Origin: Rhizobium sp. P40RR-XXII
Lineage (GTDB): Bacteria > Pseudomonadota > Alphaproteobacteria > Rhizobiales > Rhizobiaceae
Reading direction: 5' to 3'
Assembly (NCBI RefSeq): GCF_012641405.1
Contig: NZ_JABAII010000021.1
Span: 1 to 64,000, forward strand
DNA: 64,000 nt
Below the pieces are notes generated by a model, which saw nothing but the letters and a program-made list of their open reading frames with translations, did no database searches and was not told the origin of the DNA. Shown here piece after piece: positions 36,335-44,133 of the stretch. Position numbers and translations under genes: made by a program. Position 1 is the first letter of the stretch; each line of letters opens with the position of its first letter.

Positions 36335-36935
36335 TTAGTGGAAGTTTCTGCTCTTCACCTTCAGCTGATCGATATGCAGGTCGGGAATGAGGGAGTCTCG
36401 TGACTTCATTCCTTGGTCCGATGGCTCCCTGGATTCCGGCCTGCCTGGCGTTCCATGACCGAATTCGTCACCCCTCCCGGTCGGCAATCGGAATTCCAGA
36501 TCGCGATCCGCAAGCCCCGTTAGGTCTTCCGACAGATCAAACAGCTGCTGGGCAACCAAATGAACGACATCGCCCTCCCTTTGGATGCGGCCATTGATCG
36601 CAATCATGGAAGCCCCGAGCGCGACGCGTCTGGACCGCTCGAACAGCTTTGGCCAGATGACGACATTCGCAACACCGGTCTCGTCTTCAAGCGTCATGAA
36701 GATCACGCCTTTTGCCGATCCCGACCGCTGGCGTACGAGAACCAGACCGGCCGCCATCAGCCATCGACCATCGCGAGCCGACATCGCTTCCGCACAGGTG
36801 ACGACACGACGCTCGGCCAGTTCCTTGCGAAGGAAGCTGACAGGATGCGCCCGCAGGGTTAGGCCGGTGTGCCCGTAATCGAGGACGACGTTGTGTCCCT
36901 GGGTCATCTGTCGGAGTTCGACCGTTGGTGAAAAA
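36335..36935 (-). pseudogene. dnaE2: dnaE2 C-terminal fragment
   Basis: The frame encodes the end of the error-prone polymerase DnaE2: VVLDYGHTGLTLRAHPVSFLR, the OB-fold stretch WLMAAGLVLVRQRSGSAKGVIFMTLEDETGVANVV, INGRIQREGDVVHLVAQ and the very C-terminal IPDLHIDQLKVKSRNFH. About 190 of some 1,080 residues remain; everything upstream is gone. With the imuB fragment 10 kb to the left it marks a dismantled imuA-imuB-dnaE2 mutagenesis cassette. Confidence 0.92.
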
Positions 36936-37184
36936 CAAAAGGCTGAACGAGCCCAAGAAGGCGGAGCACGATAGAGATGATTGAAAGTTCAACTATATGG
37001 CCAGTGTATTTCCCGGTCGTTTTTGTGAACCAGGAAAATGATGCTGGAGTTTCATCCAATGGTTGTTTTTCCTATTGGGCGCGACTTTTGGGGTTGATTA
37101 TAGCATCCTCCGGCACAGATAATACTATCTGTGATGCATCACATAATGAAATTTCAACCCAAAGCGCAAGATAGGAGAAGTTTT

Positions 37185-37475
37185 ATGGGTGGTTCATCTG
37201 ATAGTGGTTCAAACAGCGGATGGGGCGGCCGGATCGGTGCTGCTGTCGGCGGTGTAGTCGGGGGAACGGCTGGCTCTGCGGCAGGCCCCATGGGCGGTCG
37301 GATCGGCGCTGCAGGCGGCGGGCTCGCCGGATACGCCATCGGTAACTCGGTAGAAAATAATATTAACAGCGGAGCTTCGCCCGACTATGGTGGCTACACT
37401 GCCATGGGTGATTACGGTGGAGGCCCCGCATCCGACGGCGGTAGAGGCGTTAGTAGCTCCGGAAGCCACAGATAG
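37185..37475 (+). CDS. Double glycine-zipper peptide, possible bacteriocin precursor
   Basis: The 96-residue product has a Ser/Gly N-terminus, then two tandem GGRIGAA units (residues 14-20 and 37-43) that open glycine-zipper stretches, GGVVGGTAGSAAG and GGGLAGYAIG, and a Gly/Ser/Tyr tail. AGGAG lies before the ATG. Glycine-zipper segments insert into membranes as tight helix pairs, as in class II bacteriocins and some toxins; similar zippers also occur in harmless outer-membrane lipoproteins, but no signal peptide or lipobox is present. Next come a small membrane protein and two putative intramembrane proteases in the same direction. The bacteriocin role is inferred. Confidence 0.75.
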   Translation: MGGSSDSGSNSGWGGRIGAAVGGVVGGTAGSAAGPMGGRIGAAGGGLAGYAIGNSVENNINSGASPDYGGYTAMGDYGGGPASDGGRGVSSSGSHR

Positions 37476-37549
37476 TTCTCGGAACCGCTGCAAAGGACAT
37501 AGATTCTGGTTCTTGTCGGGGTCTATGTCCGATACTGGGGAGGTAACGG

Positions 37550-37726
37550 TTGAAATATCTTAACATTCTCATACCCCTTGCCATCATAAATCCCCTTTTG
37601 ATTTTTCTGTTTCCCTTCGGTTTACGGGGAATTGAAGATCACTTCATTTACTTCGCCTTTCTCTCTCCAATTGTTTCATTTTTGGTATGGGACTTCCTTA
37701 TTCGTCCATTTTTTGGGCAGCGATGA
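37550..37726 (+). CDS. Small two-segment membrane protein with TTG start, immunity-like
   Basis: This 58-residue frame starts with TTG, five bases after a strong GGGGAGGT site, and reads LKYLNILIPLAIINPLLIFL, then FPFGLRGIEDHF and YFAFLSPIVSFLVWDFLI, ending in a basic RPFFGQR. Two membrane segments are evident. It lies 74 bp after the glycine-zipper gene and 46 bp before the CPBP protease gene. Small hydrophobic proteins next to bacteriocin genes are often immunity proteins; that role is inferred. Confidence 0.55.
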   Translation: MKYLNILIPLAIINPLLIFLFPFGLRGIEDHFIYFAFLSPIVSFLVWDFLIRPFFGQR

Positions 37727-37772
37727 CCCCAACCATTCATTGAAATTCACGTAGCTAGGCGGCTTGTAGTTC

Positions 37773-38438
37773 ATGGCGCAGTTCTTGAAGCGATGTCTGG
37801 CAGGGGTGACAACCATCTGTCGTATGATTTTTCTCGTCTGTGCAGGTGACATTGGAATTATCATAAGCGCCGTATTGGTGGCTTTCCTCACCACCAATAT
37901 CGCCGGTGTCGTCCTGTCTGCATCAGACGTTACTGCGACCGCACGAACCGAAATAGCCATTGTGGTACCGATCCTTACGATCGACATAATCCTCTTGGGC
38001 TCGATCCTACTGCGCATTCGAGAGGTTGCTCGACCGGATCGCCAACGTCGTTCGCTGCTTTATGCGCTTGTGACGGGCGTTGTTTTGCTGCTCTTAAAGT
38101 CGCCTTGGCAGGGTCTGGACCAGGCAAGCTATAGCTTTTCGGCCACAAGCGTCCTTTTAATCCTTACGACCTGCATTATCGCACCGATCTGCGAGGAGTT
38201 ATTTTTTCGTGGTCATCTGTGGCTGAAGCTCCGGAGCCATCACTACAATGATAAACTGATCGTTTTGTGTACAACGGTGTTGTACATAGTCCCGCATGTT
38301 CCCAATAGTTTATCGGCATTTTTAGACTATGCGCTAATCGGCGTTTTTCTTGGAGTTATACGATATTTTAGCGGAGGAATACTTATTTCGTGCGCTTTTC
38401 ATATGGCTATGAACATCATCTTAATATTCGGAATATGA
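37773..38438 (+). CDS. CPBP (Abi)-family intramembrane protease
   Basis: The 221-residue membrane protein has the CPBP motifs in order: E141-E142-LFF-R146, a His in YIVPHVP (H175), and H210-MAM-N214, within about six to seven membrane segments. The family includes Rce1-like proteases and bacteriocin self-immunity proteins such as PlnI. All catalytic positions are kept. It is downstream of a glycine-zipper peptide gene, a common association in bacteriocin loci, and upstream of a second EE-motif membrane protein. The ribosome-binding site is weak; coupling to the upstream frame is possible. Confidence 0.85.
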   Translation: MAQFLKRCLAGVTTICRMIFLVCAGDIGIIISAVLVAFLTTNIAGVVLSASDVTATARTEIAIVVPILTIDIILLGSILLRIREVARPDRQRRSLLYALVTGVVLLLLKSPWQGLDQASYSFSATSVLLILTTCIIAPICEELFFRGHLWLKLRSHHYNDKLIVLCTTVLYIVPHVPNSLSAFLDYALIGVFLGVIRYFSGGILISCAFHMAMNIILIFGI

Positions 38439-38508
38439 ATGACCGACGAAAGAATACGCCTCGCGGCGGTTGCAACCGAGTAGCGTTTCTCGAAACGGGA
38501 GGGCAGCT

Positions 38509-39006
38509 GTGTCCTTTGGCTTTGCGTTCGTTTTCAAGACAGCCCTCCTCGCCTTCTTCGAGGAAGTAATAAAGTTTGTGACGGTTTGGCTCTTCAAGCG
38601 CTCGCCGCACCCGGCTCTGGGATTGTTCCCAGTCGCACTGTTGGAATTTGGCCTATATTTCCCTGTGGTCAGGCAGCACCTTGGCGATCTAGGTATTGAG
38701 TCCACCTTCTTGTCATATATTTTGGCAACTTATTTCTTAGTTCTCGTTAAGTTTCTTCATGTTGCATCGAGCTACATTTATTTCAAGGCAAACAACTGGT
38801 TTATAGCCGTAGCTTATTGCACCGTTTGGCATGCGACTTTTAACCTGCTGCCTTTGCCCCCACTTTCGTTGAAGTATTATCTTCTTCTTCCGATTTGGGG
38901 CTTCTTATCAAGTGTAGCCGCAGCAGCCGTATTCTTGGTTGTCCAAAGACGGTTGTCTCGACCGGCACCCGTTCCTGAATCCGGTCCATTAGAAGATCGC
39001 AGATAG
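38509..39006 (+). CDS. PrsW-like putative intramembrane protease
   Basis: From the GTG at 38509, which follows GGGAGGG, the 165-residue membrane protein shows FFEEVIKF (E18-E19-x-x-K22), a His in KFLHVAS (H84) and WHATFN (H108 with N112). EExxK plus membrane His residues is the PrsW/M82 pattern, related to CPBP proteases. About five membrane segments are visible. An upstream in-frame TTG at 38470 lacks a site. It follows the CPBP gene by 70 bp in the same direction, making a tandem of two different EE-type proteases. Assignment rests on motif spacing, so it is tentative. Confidence 0.6.
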   Translation: MSFGFAFVFKTALLAFFEEVIKFVTVWLFKRSPHPALGLFPVALLEFGLYFPVVRQHLGDLGIESTFLSYILATYFLVLVKFLHVASSYIYFKANNWFIAVAYCTVWHATFNLLPLPPLSLKYYLLLPIWGFLSSVAAAAVFLVVQRRLSRPAPVPESGPLEDRR

Positions 39007-39121
39007 GACCAAGGCTTCGGAGGTTTAGGGTAGTAGAAGGAATAGCTCGCCCATTGCCCCCCAGCTCGCAACCCGCCGAACTCGGAGATCATTTGTAATT
39101 CAGTCGACGGTTCTCGTTCGC

Positions 39122-39634
39122 CTATTCATTTTGGCTCGCAAGCTCAGCCAGGAACGCTGTCCGGATGCGCTGCGCTAGAGCCGCCATGTCTTCATCATCG
39201 ATATGCAGGACGCCGTTTTCGGCCATGAGTGCGTGATATTGTTGCTGCGCCAGGGGAACACCTTTTGGTAAAGGCGCGACGTGGAAATGGAGATGACTGT
39301 TTGCTTGACGACTTCCGAGCGAAAGAACGTAAACACGCTCAGCGTCGAACAGGTTTTTAAGGACCCGAGATAGAACGTACACCATTTCCTGCAGGCGAAT
39401 GTATTCGGCTTTGGTGAGATCGTGCGACAGGTCCTCCCGATGTTCACGAGGGCAGACAAGGCAGTATCCCTGAAGAGTCGGATATTTACTCAAGAAGATG
39501 ATCGTATCGGCGTCTTCGTATACAAGATGATGAAAGAAGGCCGGATCCCTGGCGGCGCAACGACAGATGAAACAAGGCCTCGTCTCAATCCCGTCCAGAT
39601 ATGCATCCAGATCGAATGGCTGGCGCTCAGTCAC
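39122..39634 (-). CDS. HIT-family nucleotide-binding protein
   Basis: The 170-residue product has paired Cys (CFICRC) near residue 20, FLSKYPTLQGYCLVCPREH, and the catalytic histidine triad HLHFHVAPL near residue 117, all HIT-superfamily hallmarks. Members hydrolyse or transfer nucleotide monophosphates. A related but broken HIT gene lies at 47350-47756. It is divergent from the small gene at 39665, whose ATG is 30 bp away. Confidence 0.88.
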   Translation of the reverse strand: MTERQPFDLDAYLDGIETRPCFICRCAARDPAFFHHLVYEDADTIIFLSKYPTLQGYCLVCPREHREDLSHDLTKAEYIRLQEMVYVLSRVLKNLFDAERVYVLSLGSRQANSHLHFHVAPLPKGVPLAQQQYHALMAENGVLHIDDEDMAALAQRIRTAFLAELASQNE

Positions 39635-39664
39635 AGTGGGCGTCCCTTTTACAGAGGTAGAAAA

Positions 39665-39901
39665 ATGACATCACGGCTTCTAACGTCGGAGCAGGCTTTC
39701 AAGGCAATGATCGCGTTTTTAGAAGAATATTATAATCGGACAGGATCTGACAGTGTCGGGTCTCTCCTTGGAAGCATGAACTTGCTGACGGATGGAAAGC
39801 CGGTGGATCTTGCCATGTGGCGGGAGTGGTCAAAATGTGTCGACAGCGCGGTGAACGGTGATTTTGACACCGGGACCCACAAAGAATCTTCAAACGTGTA
39901 A
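39665..39901 (+). CDS. Small acidic protein, polymorphic-toxin immunity-like
   Basis: This 78-residue soluble protein (FLEEYYNRTGSDSVGSLLGSM then LLTDGKPVDLAMWREWSKCV) has GAGG seven bases before the ATG. The pattern of a helix with EEYY, a GSLL-Gx-M loop and DG-x-P-x-D-x-x-x-W resembles small immunity proteins seen beside contact-dependent or Rhs toxins. I recall that pattern from such loci but cannot name the family. No toxin gene is adjacent, so it could be an orphan. Confidence 0.6.
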   Translation: MTSRLLTSEQAFKAMIAFLEEYYNRTGSDSVGSLLGSMNLLTDGKPVDLAMWREWSKCVDSAVNGDFDTGTHKESSNV

Positions 39902-40275
39902 GTGAGCATCCAGCCATCGCGCCGATAGAAGTTCTCAGCGGTGGCGTTCCCTGCCGTGGAGAGCAGCTCGGCCTCTCGCACTCGATTTTTCGACAGATGC
40001 AATTTCGCGACGGATAGCAGCTGATGCGTTCCCCTCCCCGCGCGAGCATTCCTAAGCCTCGTAGAGTTTTACGACTTCGGGGCTCTCCACGGACACGAAG
40101 CCCACGATGTCACCGCTCATCGCAACGTAAAAATCATCTGAGGCTTCTTTCAGCCATATATTGAAATGTTCAATCGTCCTGAACGACAGCACCTCAGACG
40201 GCACGAGGGCCGCATGTGCATCGTGCCATCCCTGATGTCACAACCGCACAATGTCGGCATTGTCAGTCGATTGTG
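39870..40275 (-). pseudogene. Broken GNAT acetyltransferase gene
   Basis: On the minus strand, pieces of a GNAT protein appear in order: TDNADIVRL, then a stop, HQGWHDAHAALVPSEVLSFRTIEHFNIWL, DDFYVAMSGDIVGFVSVESPEVVKLYEA, another stop, ECSRGEGNASAAI, and after a frame change AGNATAENFYRRDGWM. The order and motifs fit one acetyltransferase of roughly 150 residues, disabled by two stops and a frameshift. Confidence 0.7.
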
Positions 40276-40462
40276 CTGGCCGAATTTTGAGCATTGATAC
40301 GAACTCCCTGGAATTGAATCATCGGCATCGTCCTGTCGCTGGCCCATTTGGAATACCGGCCAATGCCAAGTTCCGCGTCCGGGACATAAGGGACAGCGAT
40401 GAACCCGACGGAATTTCCATCTCGGCCGCCGGAATACCGAGAGATCGCTGGATCCGACCAGC

Positions 40463-40723
40463 CTATTTGTTCTCGTGATCAAAGCTATAGGCCCGTTGAA
40501 CAAGCGCGACGCGGCCATCGAAGGGTTCGTGAGGCGCTGGTATCACTCCCGACTTAGCCCACAAATTAAACGGGGATACTAGAAGTGGGTTTGCCAGAAA
40601 GCTCGGTGCATATTCGAAATAGGCGCGGCGTTCCTCAGAACTCCAAGCGAGCGTCCCAAGTTCTCGATGATCGCCTTCAACGTTTAAGGCAACTGTCATC
40701 TTACGAACTGGTTTGAAGTTCAT
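40463..40723 (-). pseudogene. hipA: Truncated hipA (N-terminal stub)
   Basis: The 86-codon frame begins like HipA-type kinases (VALNVEGDHRELGTLAWSSEERRAYFEYAPSFL, then NPLLVSPFNLW and PHEPFDG) but homology stops there, followed by an unrelated 16-residue tail. The kinase core is missing, so it cannot be toxic. Its ATG overlaps the hipB stop as ATGA, the usual hipBA layout. Confidence 0.82.
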
Positions 40724-41019
40724 TTCTTCCTCACTCGCTGGCGCTCAGGACTTTCTACAATCTCATCAATCGTTTGTTTTTGGCGCGGCAAAAACAAGGT
40801 TTCAAACTCTTTGTCTGCATCCAACACGAAAGCAACCTTCACGAGAGCCTCGAAAGATATTTTGCCCGTTTCCTCGAAGAGGCGGATTGAACCATATGAG
40901 ACGCCCGACATTGATGCTAAATCTCGTTGAGTGAGATCAGCATCAATCCGCCGCTTTTTCACTCTGGCCGCGAGGTCACGCACAGTTTCTGACGGAGAAC
41001 TCATCGTAAATGCTGTCAT
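40720..41019 (-). CDS. hipB: HipB-like XRE antitoxin, orphaned
   Basis: The 99-residue product has an XRE helix-turn-helix (RIDADLTQRDLASMSGVSYGSIRLFEET) and a C-terminal basic tail. It is followed by only a stub of hipA. The ATG at 41019 or 41004 could start it. Upstream lie palindromes that it may bind. It could still act as a repressor of related modules. Confidence 0.82.
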   Translation of the reverse strand: MTAFTMSSPSETVRDLAARVKKRRIDADLTQRDLASMSGVSYGSIRLFEETGKISFEALVKVAFVLDADKEFETLFLPRQKQTIDEIVESPERQRVRKK

Positions 41020-41020
41020 T

Positions 41021-41067
41021 TTAGCACTAAACCTTAATTTAAGGCGTTAATTGCTAATATAATAGCA
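41021..41067. promoter_or_regulatory. Palindromes upstream of the orphan hipB
   Basis: TTAGCACTAA at 41021-41030 is a palindrome with a two-base centre, CTTAATTTAAG follows, and TGCTAATATAATAGCA (41052-41067) has TGCTA/TAGCA arms. They occupy the AT-rich stretch directly before the hipB start, where a HipB operator is expected. Confidence 0.4.
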
Positions 41068-41083
41068 TTTAAGTCAAGAAAGT

Positions 41084-41281
41084 CTACCGTTTTCTCGGCG
41101 TCTCTCCGATCAATGACACCAGCGCCTCCTCCAGCCGTGCCAACGACTGTTTAGGGCTGGACACCTTCAGCTGGACCGTTTCCAACCCCGACGCTTGTCG
41201 CCTCCCTTCAAAGCTTAAGACGCGCATAACCGGGTCATAACTGACCATGGAGGCGATCTCATTTCCCGCATTCGCGACCAA
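41084..41281 (-). CDS. Short unknown frame, possibly the tail of a larger gene
   Basis: The 65-residue frame (GNEIASMVSYDPVMRVLSFEG, then LETVQLKVSSPKQSLARLEEALVSLIGETPRKR) reads like a real protein C-terminus with an amphipathic final helix. It begins right where an IS66 remnant approaches, so its 5' part may have been lost. No clear ribosome-binding site; not recognised. Confidence 0.35.
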   Translation of the reverse strand: MVANAGNEIASMVSYDPVMRVLSFEGRRQASGLETVQLKVSSPKQSLARLEEALVSLIGETPRKR

Positions 41282-41347
41282 CTGCCCATCGACCGGCAGT
41301 CGCGACGGAATTTGCAGATAGGGCGGTATATTCCCGCCCAGCGCCTT

Positions 41348-41714
41348 TTACCTGACACGCTACACCAGTGACGGCAGGATGCCGATCGATAACAACATTC
41401 TGGAACGCGAAATCAGAGTTTTTGCCACCGGCAGAAAATCGTGGCTGTTCAGCGATACCGTCGACGGAGCCAGAGCCAGCGCCGTGATCTACAGTCTCAT
41501 GCTGACTTGCCGCGCCTGCGGCGTCGACCCGCTCGCCTGGCTGCGCCACGTGCTCACAGAGTTGCTGCAGCGCGAAGAAGCGGCCGAAATCGGCGACCTG
41601 CTGCCGTTCAACTTCTCCAATACTACTGTGGTTGGATAGAGCCGGATCTCACTACCAATGCGCGGACGTTCATCGGGCTTGCCGCCGTCAATGCGCATCG
41701 AAAATCGCGCTTAC
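41348..41714 (+). mobile_element. IS66-family remnant (transposase C-terminus and right end)
   Basis: The segment encodes AFYLTRYTSDGRMPIDNN, GRKSWLFSDTVDGARAS and YSLMLTCRACGVDPLAWLRHVLTELL, the end of an IS66 TnpC, with its stop at 41637-41639. It finishes at CGCTTAC (41708-41714), the same terminal heptamer, inverted, as the remnant at 25187. Only about 370 bp remain. Confidence 0.85.
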
Positions 41715-42032
41715 TTTCTTTCAGCACTCACTTTTCAGCAGATATCGTTTTCGACCACCCTTTTCCCGCAATGGCGCCTTCGATGCTACGTTGGGCTCTT
41801 ATTGCTCAGGCGAAGAGCAATTCGACAGATGTGTCAGGTTGTGAGGCGCGATCTTGCGAAGACGAAATCATCGAAAATAGTGCCGGTCGAGCACCAGCTG
41901 CGTCTTACGGCTGAAATTCCATGCGAATGGGTCGGGAGTTCATCACGGAATACCAAGGTGTGGGCCAATTCAGGAGGGAATCAAATTTCAAGGAAACGCC
42001 CGAATACTCGGGGCGAAAATACAATCCGAGAC
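41715..42032. other. Stretch between two IS elements, nothing recognised
   Basis: It lies between the IS66 end and the TA target of IS630. I see no gene with a ribosome-binding site and no repeat worth naming. Confidence 0.5.
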
Positions 42033-42034
42033 TA

Positions 42035-43079
42035 GAGCACGCTTCGATTTCTCAGAATCGCAGGTTCGCAAATCAGCTGAGATATGATTCTCTGTTCCTA
42101 CCGGGAAAGGACGGTCGGCAGGGATGACCCAACCATATTCCGAAGATCTTCGCGAACGGGCGATGGCGCGCTTGAATGCCGGAGAAACGATACGATCGAT
42201 CGCAGCAGCACTTGCGATCGCTCCCTCGTGTGTTTCGAAGTGGAAGAAGCGCCTTGCAGAGACCGGCGCTCTCACTCCAGGCCGCGTCGGCGGGCGCAAG
42301 CAGCGGACCTTGTCCGGCGAGCGGGCCGACTGGCTGCGCCAACGCTGTCGATCCGGCCCGTTCACGACGCGGGGCCTTGTGGCGGAACTGGCCGAACGCG
42401 GCATCAAGACCGAGCGACGCGCCGTTTGGGTGTTCGTCCGGGCCGAGGGCCTGAGCTTCAAAAAAAACGGTTCTGCCGGCCGAGCAGACGCGGGTGGATA
42501 TCGCCAGGAAACGGTTGCGTTGGAAGATCCATCAACGGCGGATCGAAGCGCGGCGGCTGGTCTTTCTCGATGAGACCTGGATCAAGACCAACATGGCGCC
42601 CCTCAGGGGGTGGGCACCGCGTGGCCAACGCCTATGTGCTGCGGTCCCGCACGGGCATTGGAAAACCCTGACCTTCATTGCCGCCTTGCGCTGCGATCGC
42701 ATCGATGCCCCTTGGGTCATCGATGGGCCGATCAACGGCGAGCTCTTTACCCTCTATATCCAGAGGATCCTCGTACCCACGCTCGCCAAGGGCGACATCG
42801 TCATCCTCGACAATCTCGGCAGCCATAAGGGCCAAGCCGTCCGTCGTGCCGTCCGGGCCGCAGGCGCGCACCTCTTCTTCCTGCCGCCTTACAGCCCGGA
42901 TCTCAATCCCATCGAGCAAGTCTTTGCGAAGCTCAAGCACCTGATCAGGAGAGAACAGCCTCGCACAGTCGAAGCGACATGGCGCAAGGCTGGTGAAATG
43001 CTCGACTGCTTCTCGCCAGCCGAATGCGCTAACTATCTCACAAACTCAGGATATGCTTCCGTATGAAAGCAGCAGGCTC
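42035..43079 (+). mobile_element. Complete IS630-family insertion sequence (1045 bp)
   Basis: The element is bracketed by TA dinucleotides (42033-42034 and 43080-43081), the IS630 target duplication, and its ends are imperfect inverted repeats, GAGCACGCTTCG at the left against GAGCCTGCTGCT from the right. The right end was confirmed by comparing flanks with the partial copy at 1-125, where similarity stops at the TA. It carries a two-frame transposase. Confidence 0.92.
42124..43066 (+). CDS. IS630-family transposase in two overlapping frames
   Basis: The first frame (42124-42573) encodes the helix-turn-helix part, MTQPYSEDLRERAMARLNAG to GLSFKK. The second (to 43066) encodes the DDE part with FLDETWIKTN, VILDNLGSHK and PPYSPDLNPIEQ. 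They join at a run of eight A residues (42460-42467), where losing one A in the transcript or a +1 shift gives one continuous protein of about 313 residues. Frameshifting or slippage at A-runs is known for this family, so it is probably functional rather than broken. Confidence 0.88.
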
Positions 43080-43081
43080 TA

Positions 43082-43837
43082 GAGCCGGTTTAATCCGGGA
43101 GATACCCCCGAATGGCCGCAAAACACAGCGTTTTCAGGCAGTTCAATCCGATTCTTAGCCCGGTTTTACACGTTTGTTGTCGCTGGACACTGGGTCTCGC
43201 CTAAATCCACATGAATTCGCCGGTTCGGGCATTTGATTTCGCCCAGGGAGATTGGCTGGTCGGATAGGAATAGAAAGGAGCCCAAAAGCTGAACTATGGT
43301 ACTCAGAACGAGGCGGCATGGCCAACGTCACTAAACTTGACTTTAACTTCCCCTGGCGATCGAGCTCATATGGGCAAAGGGTGCGAATTCCAGTGACATT
43401 GTTGCTTCCGTAGCCGAACGGAGACGAGATAATCGTGCTCGCAGACACGTCGTCTGGCAACGGATACTGCTTGGTTCCGCATCTGTAGCCATGATCGCTG
43501 ACGCAGTCTTAAATGCGCCCGCTAGCCATGGATTAGGTATTGCAAAAGACGGTTCTGACGATTCCACATTTGCCTTAGTGGCTGAACCCAATCTCGATGC
43601 CGATGCGGTATCTTTAAAACCCAAGTCGGCGTGACCGCAAGCCGCGTACCGCTGACCCCGTCGTGACAATGGCGGGTTCAGTCAGCTTCGCTATTTTCGC
43701 CCTGCCTCGTCTTCTTGACTTTGAGCCTCGTTTGATCACGCCCTAGACCGATAATGATCCTTTTCGTGTGCGGTTTGAAATCCGCACCTGTCCGGAGCAC
43801 AACTTTTGATCGATGCGGCAAACTGAAAATTCAGCCA
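43082..43837. other. 756-bp stretch with no convincing gene
   Basis: It lies between IS630 and hipB. On the plus strand a frame at about 43348-43635 stays open (SDIVASVAERRRDNRARRHVVWQRILLG, then HGLGIAKDGSDDSTFALVAEP) but has no start codon or ribosome-binding site in place; it may be the tail of a lost gene. GTGCGG-N8-CCGCAC near 43768-43787 could be a weak terminator after hipB. Confidence 0.45.
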
Positions 43838-44116
43838 TCATTGCGCCTTCGGAATAAACCCCACAGTAAATCCGAACAATCGGCCAATCTTCCCTAAAGT
43901 TTCGAGCGTTGGGTTCGCCGTGCCGGCTTCGATCTCAGCAACTTGGCGCCTGGTGAGCGATAGCGTCTTGGCGAATTCGTCCTGCGTCAAACCAAGCCCT
44001 CTTCGGATTTCAACTACAGCCTCAGGTAACCTCAAGTCGCCCGTCCGAGCGCGTTCCGCCAGTGTTCGCCGGTTCTCAAGAATTTCCTCTTTCGTTGGCT
44101 TTCTCCATCGAGCCAT
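43838..44116 (-). CDS. hipB: HipB-like XRE antitoxin (second gene of hipAB)
   Basis: The 92-residue product has an XRE domain in its C-terminal half (RRGLGLTQDEFAKTLSLTRRQVAEIEAGTANPTLETLGKI). GAAGGA lies upstream of the ATG. It starts 17 bp after the hipA stop, so the antitoxin follows the toxin, the reverse of the E. coli order. It should neutralise HipA and bind the repeat at 45499-45528. Confidence 0.88.
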   Translation of the reverse strand: MARWRKPTKEEILENRRTLAERARTGDLRLPEAVVEIRRGLGLTQDEFAKTLSLTRRQVAEIEAGTANPTLETLGKIGRLFGFTVGFIPKAQ

Positions 44117-44133
44117 CTAGCGGTCCTTCGCCA

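Noticed and set aside
40251..40478. Open frames on both strands between the GNAT pseudogene and the hipA stub
   Set aside because: Neither has a ribosome-binding site or a recognisable family. One minus-strand frame reads like protein (VGFIAVPYVPDAELGIG) but has no start, so I cannot support a gene.
43343..43669. 108-codon minus-strand open frame between IS630 and hipB
   Set aside because: Composition looks random, with no ribosome-binding site; the opposite strand is at least as protein-like.
43768..43787. GTGCGG/CCGCAC hairpin as a hipB terminator
   Set aside because: The stem is only six base pairs with an eight-base loop and no U-run, so I do not list it as a feature.
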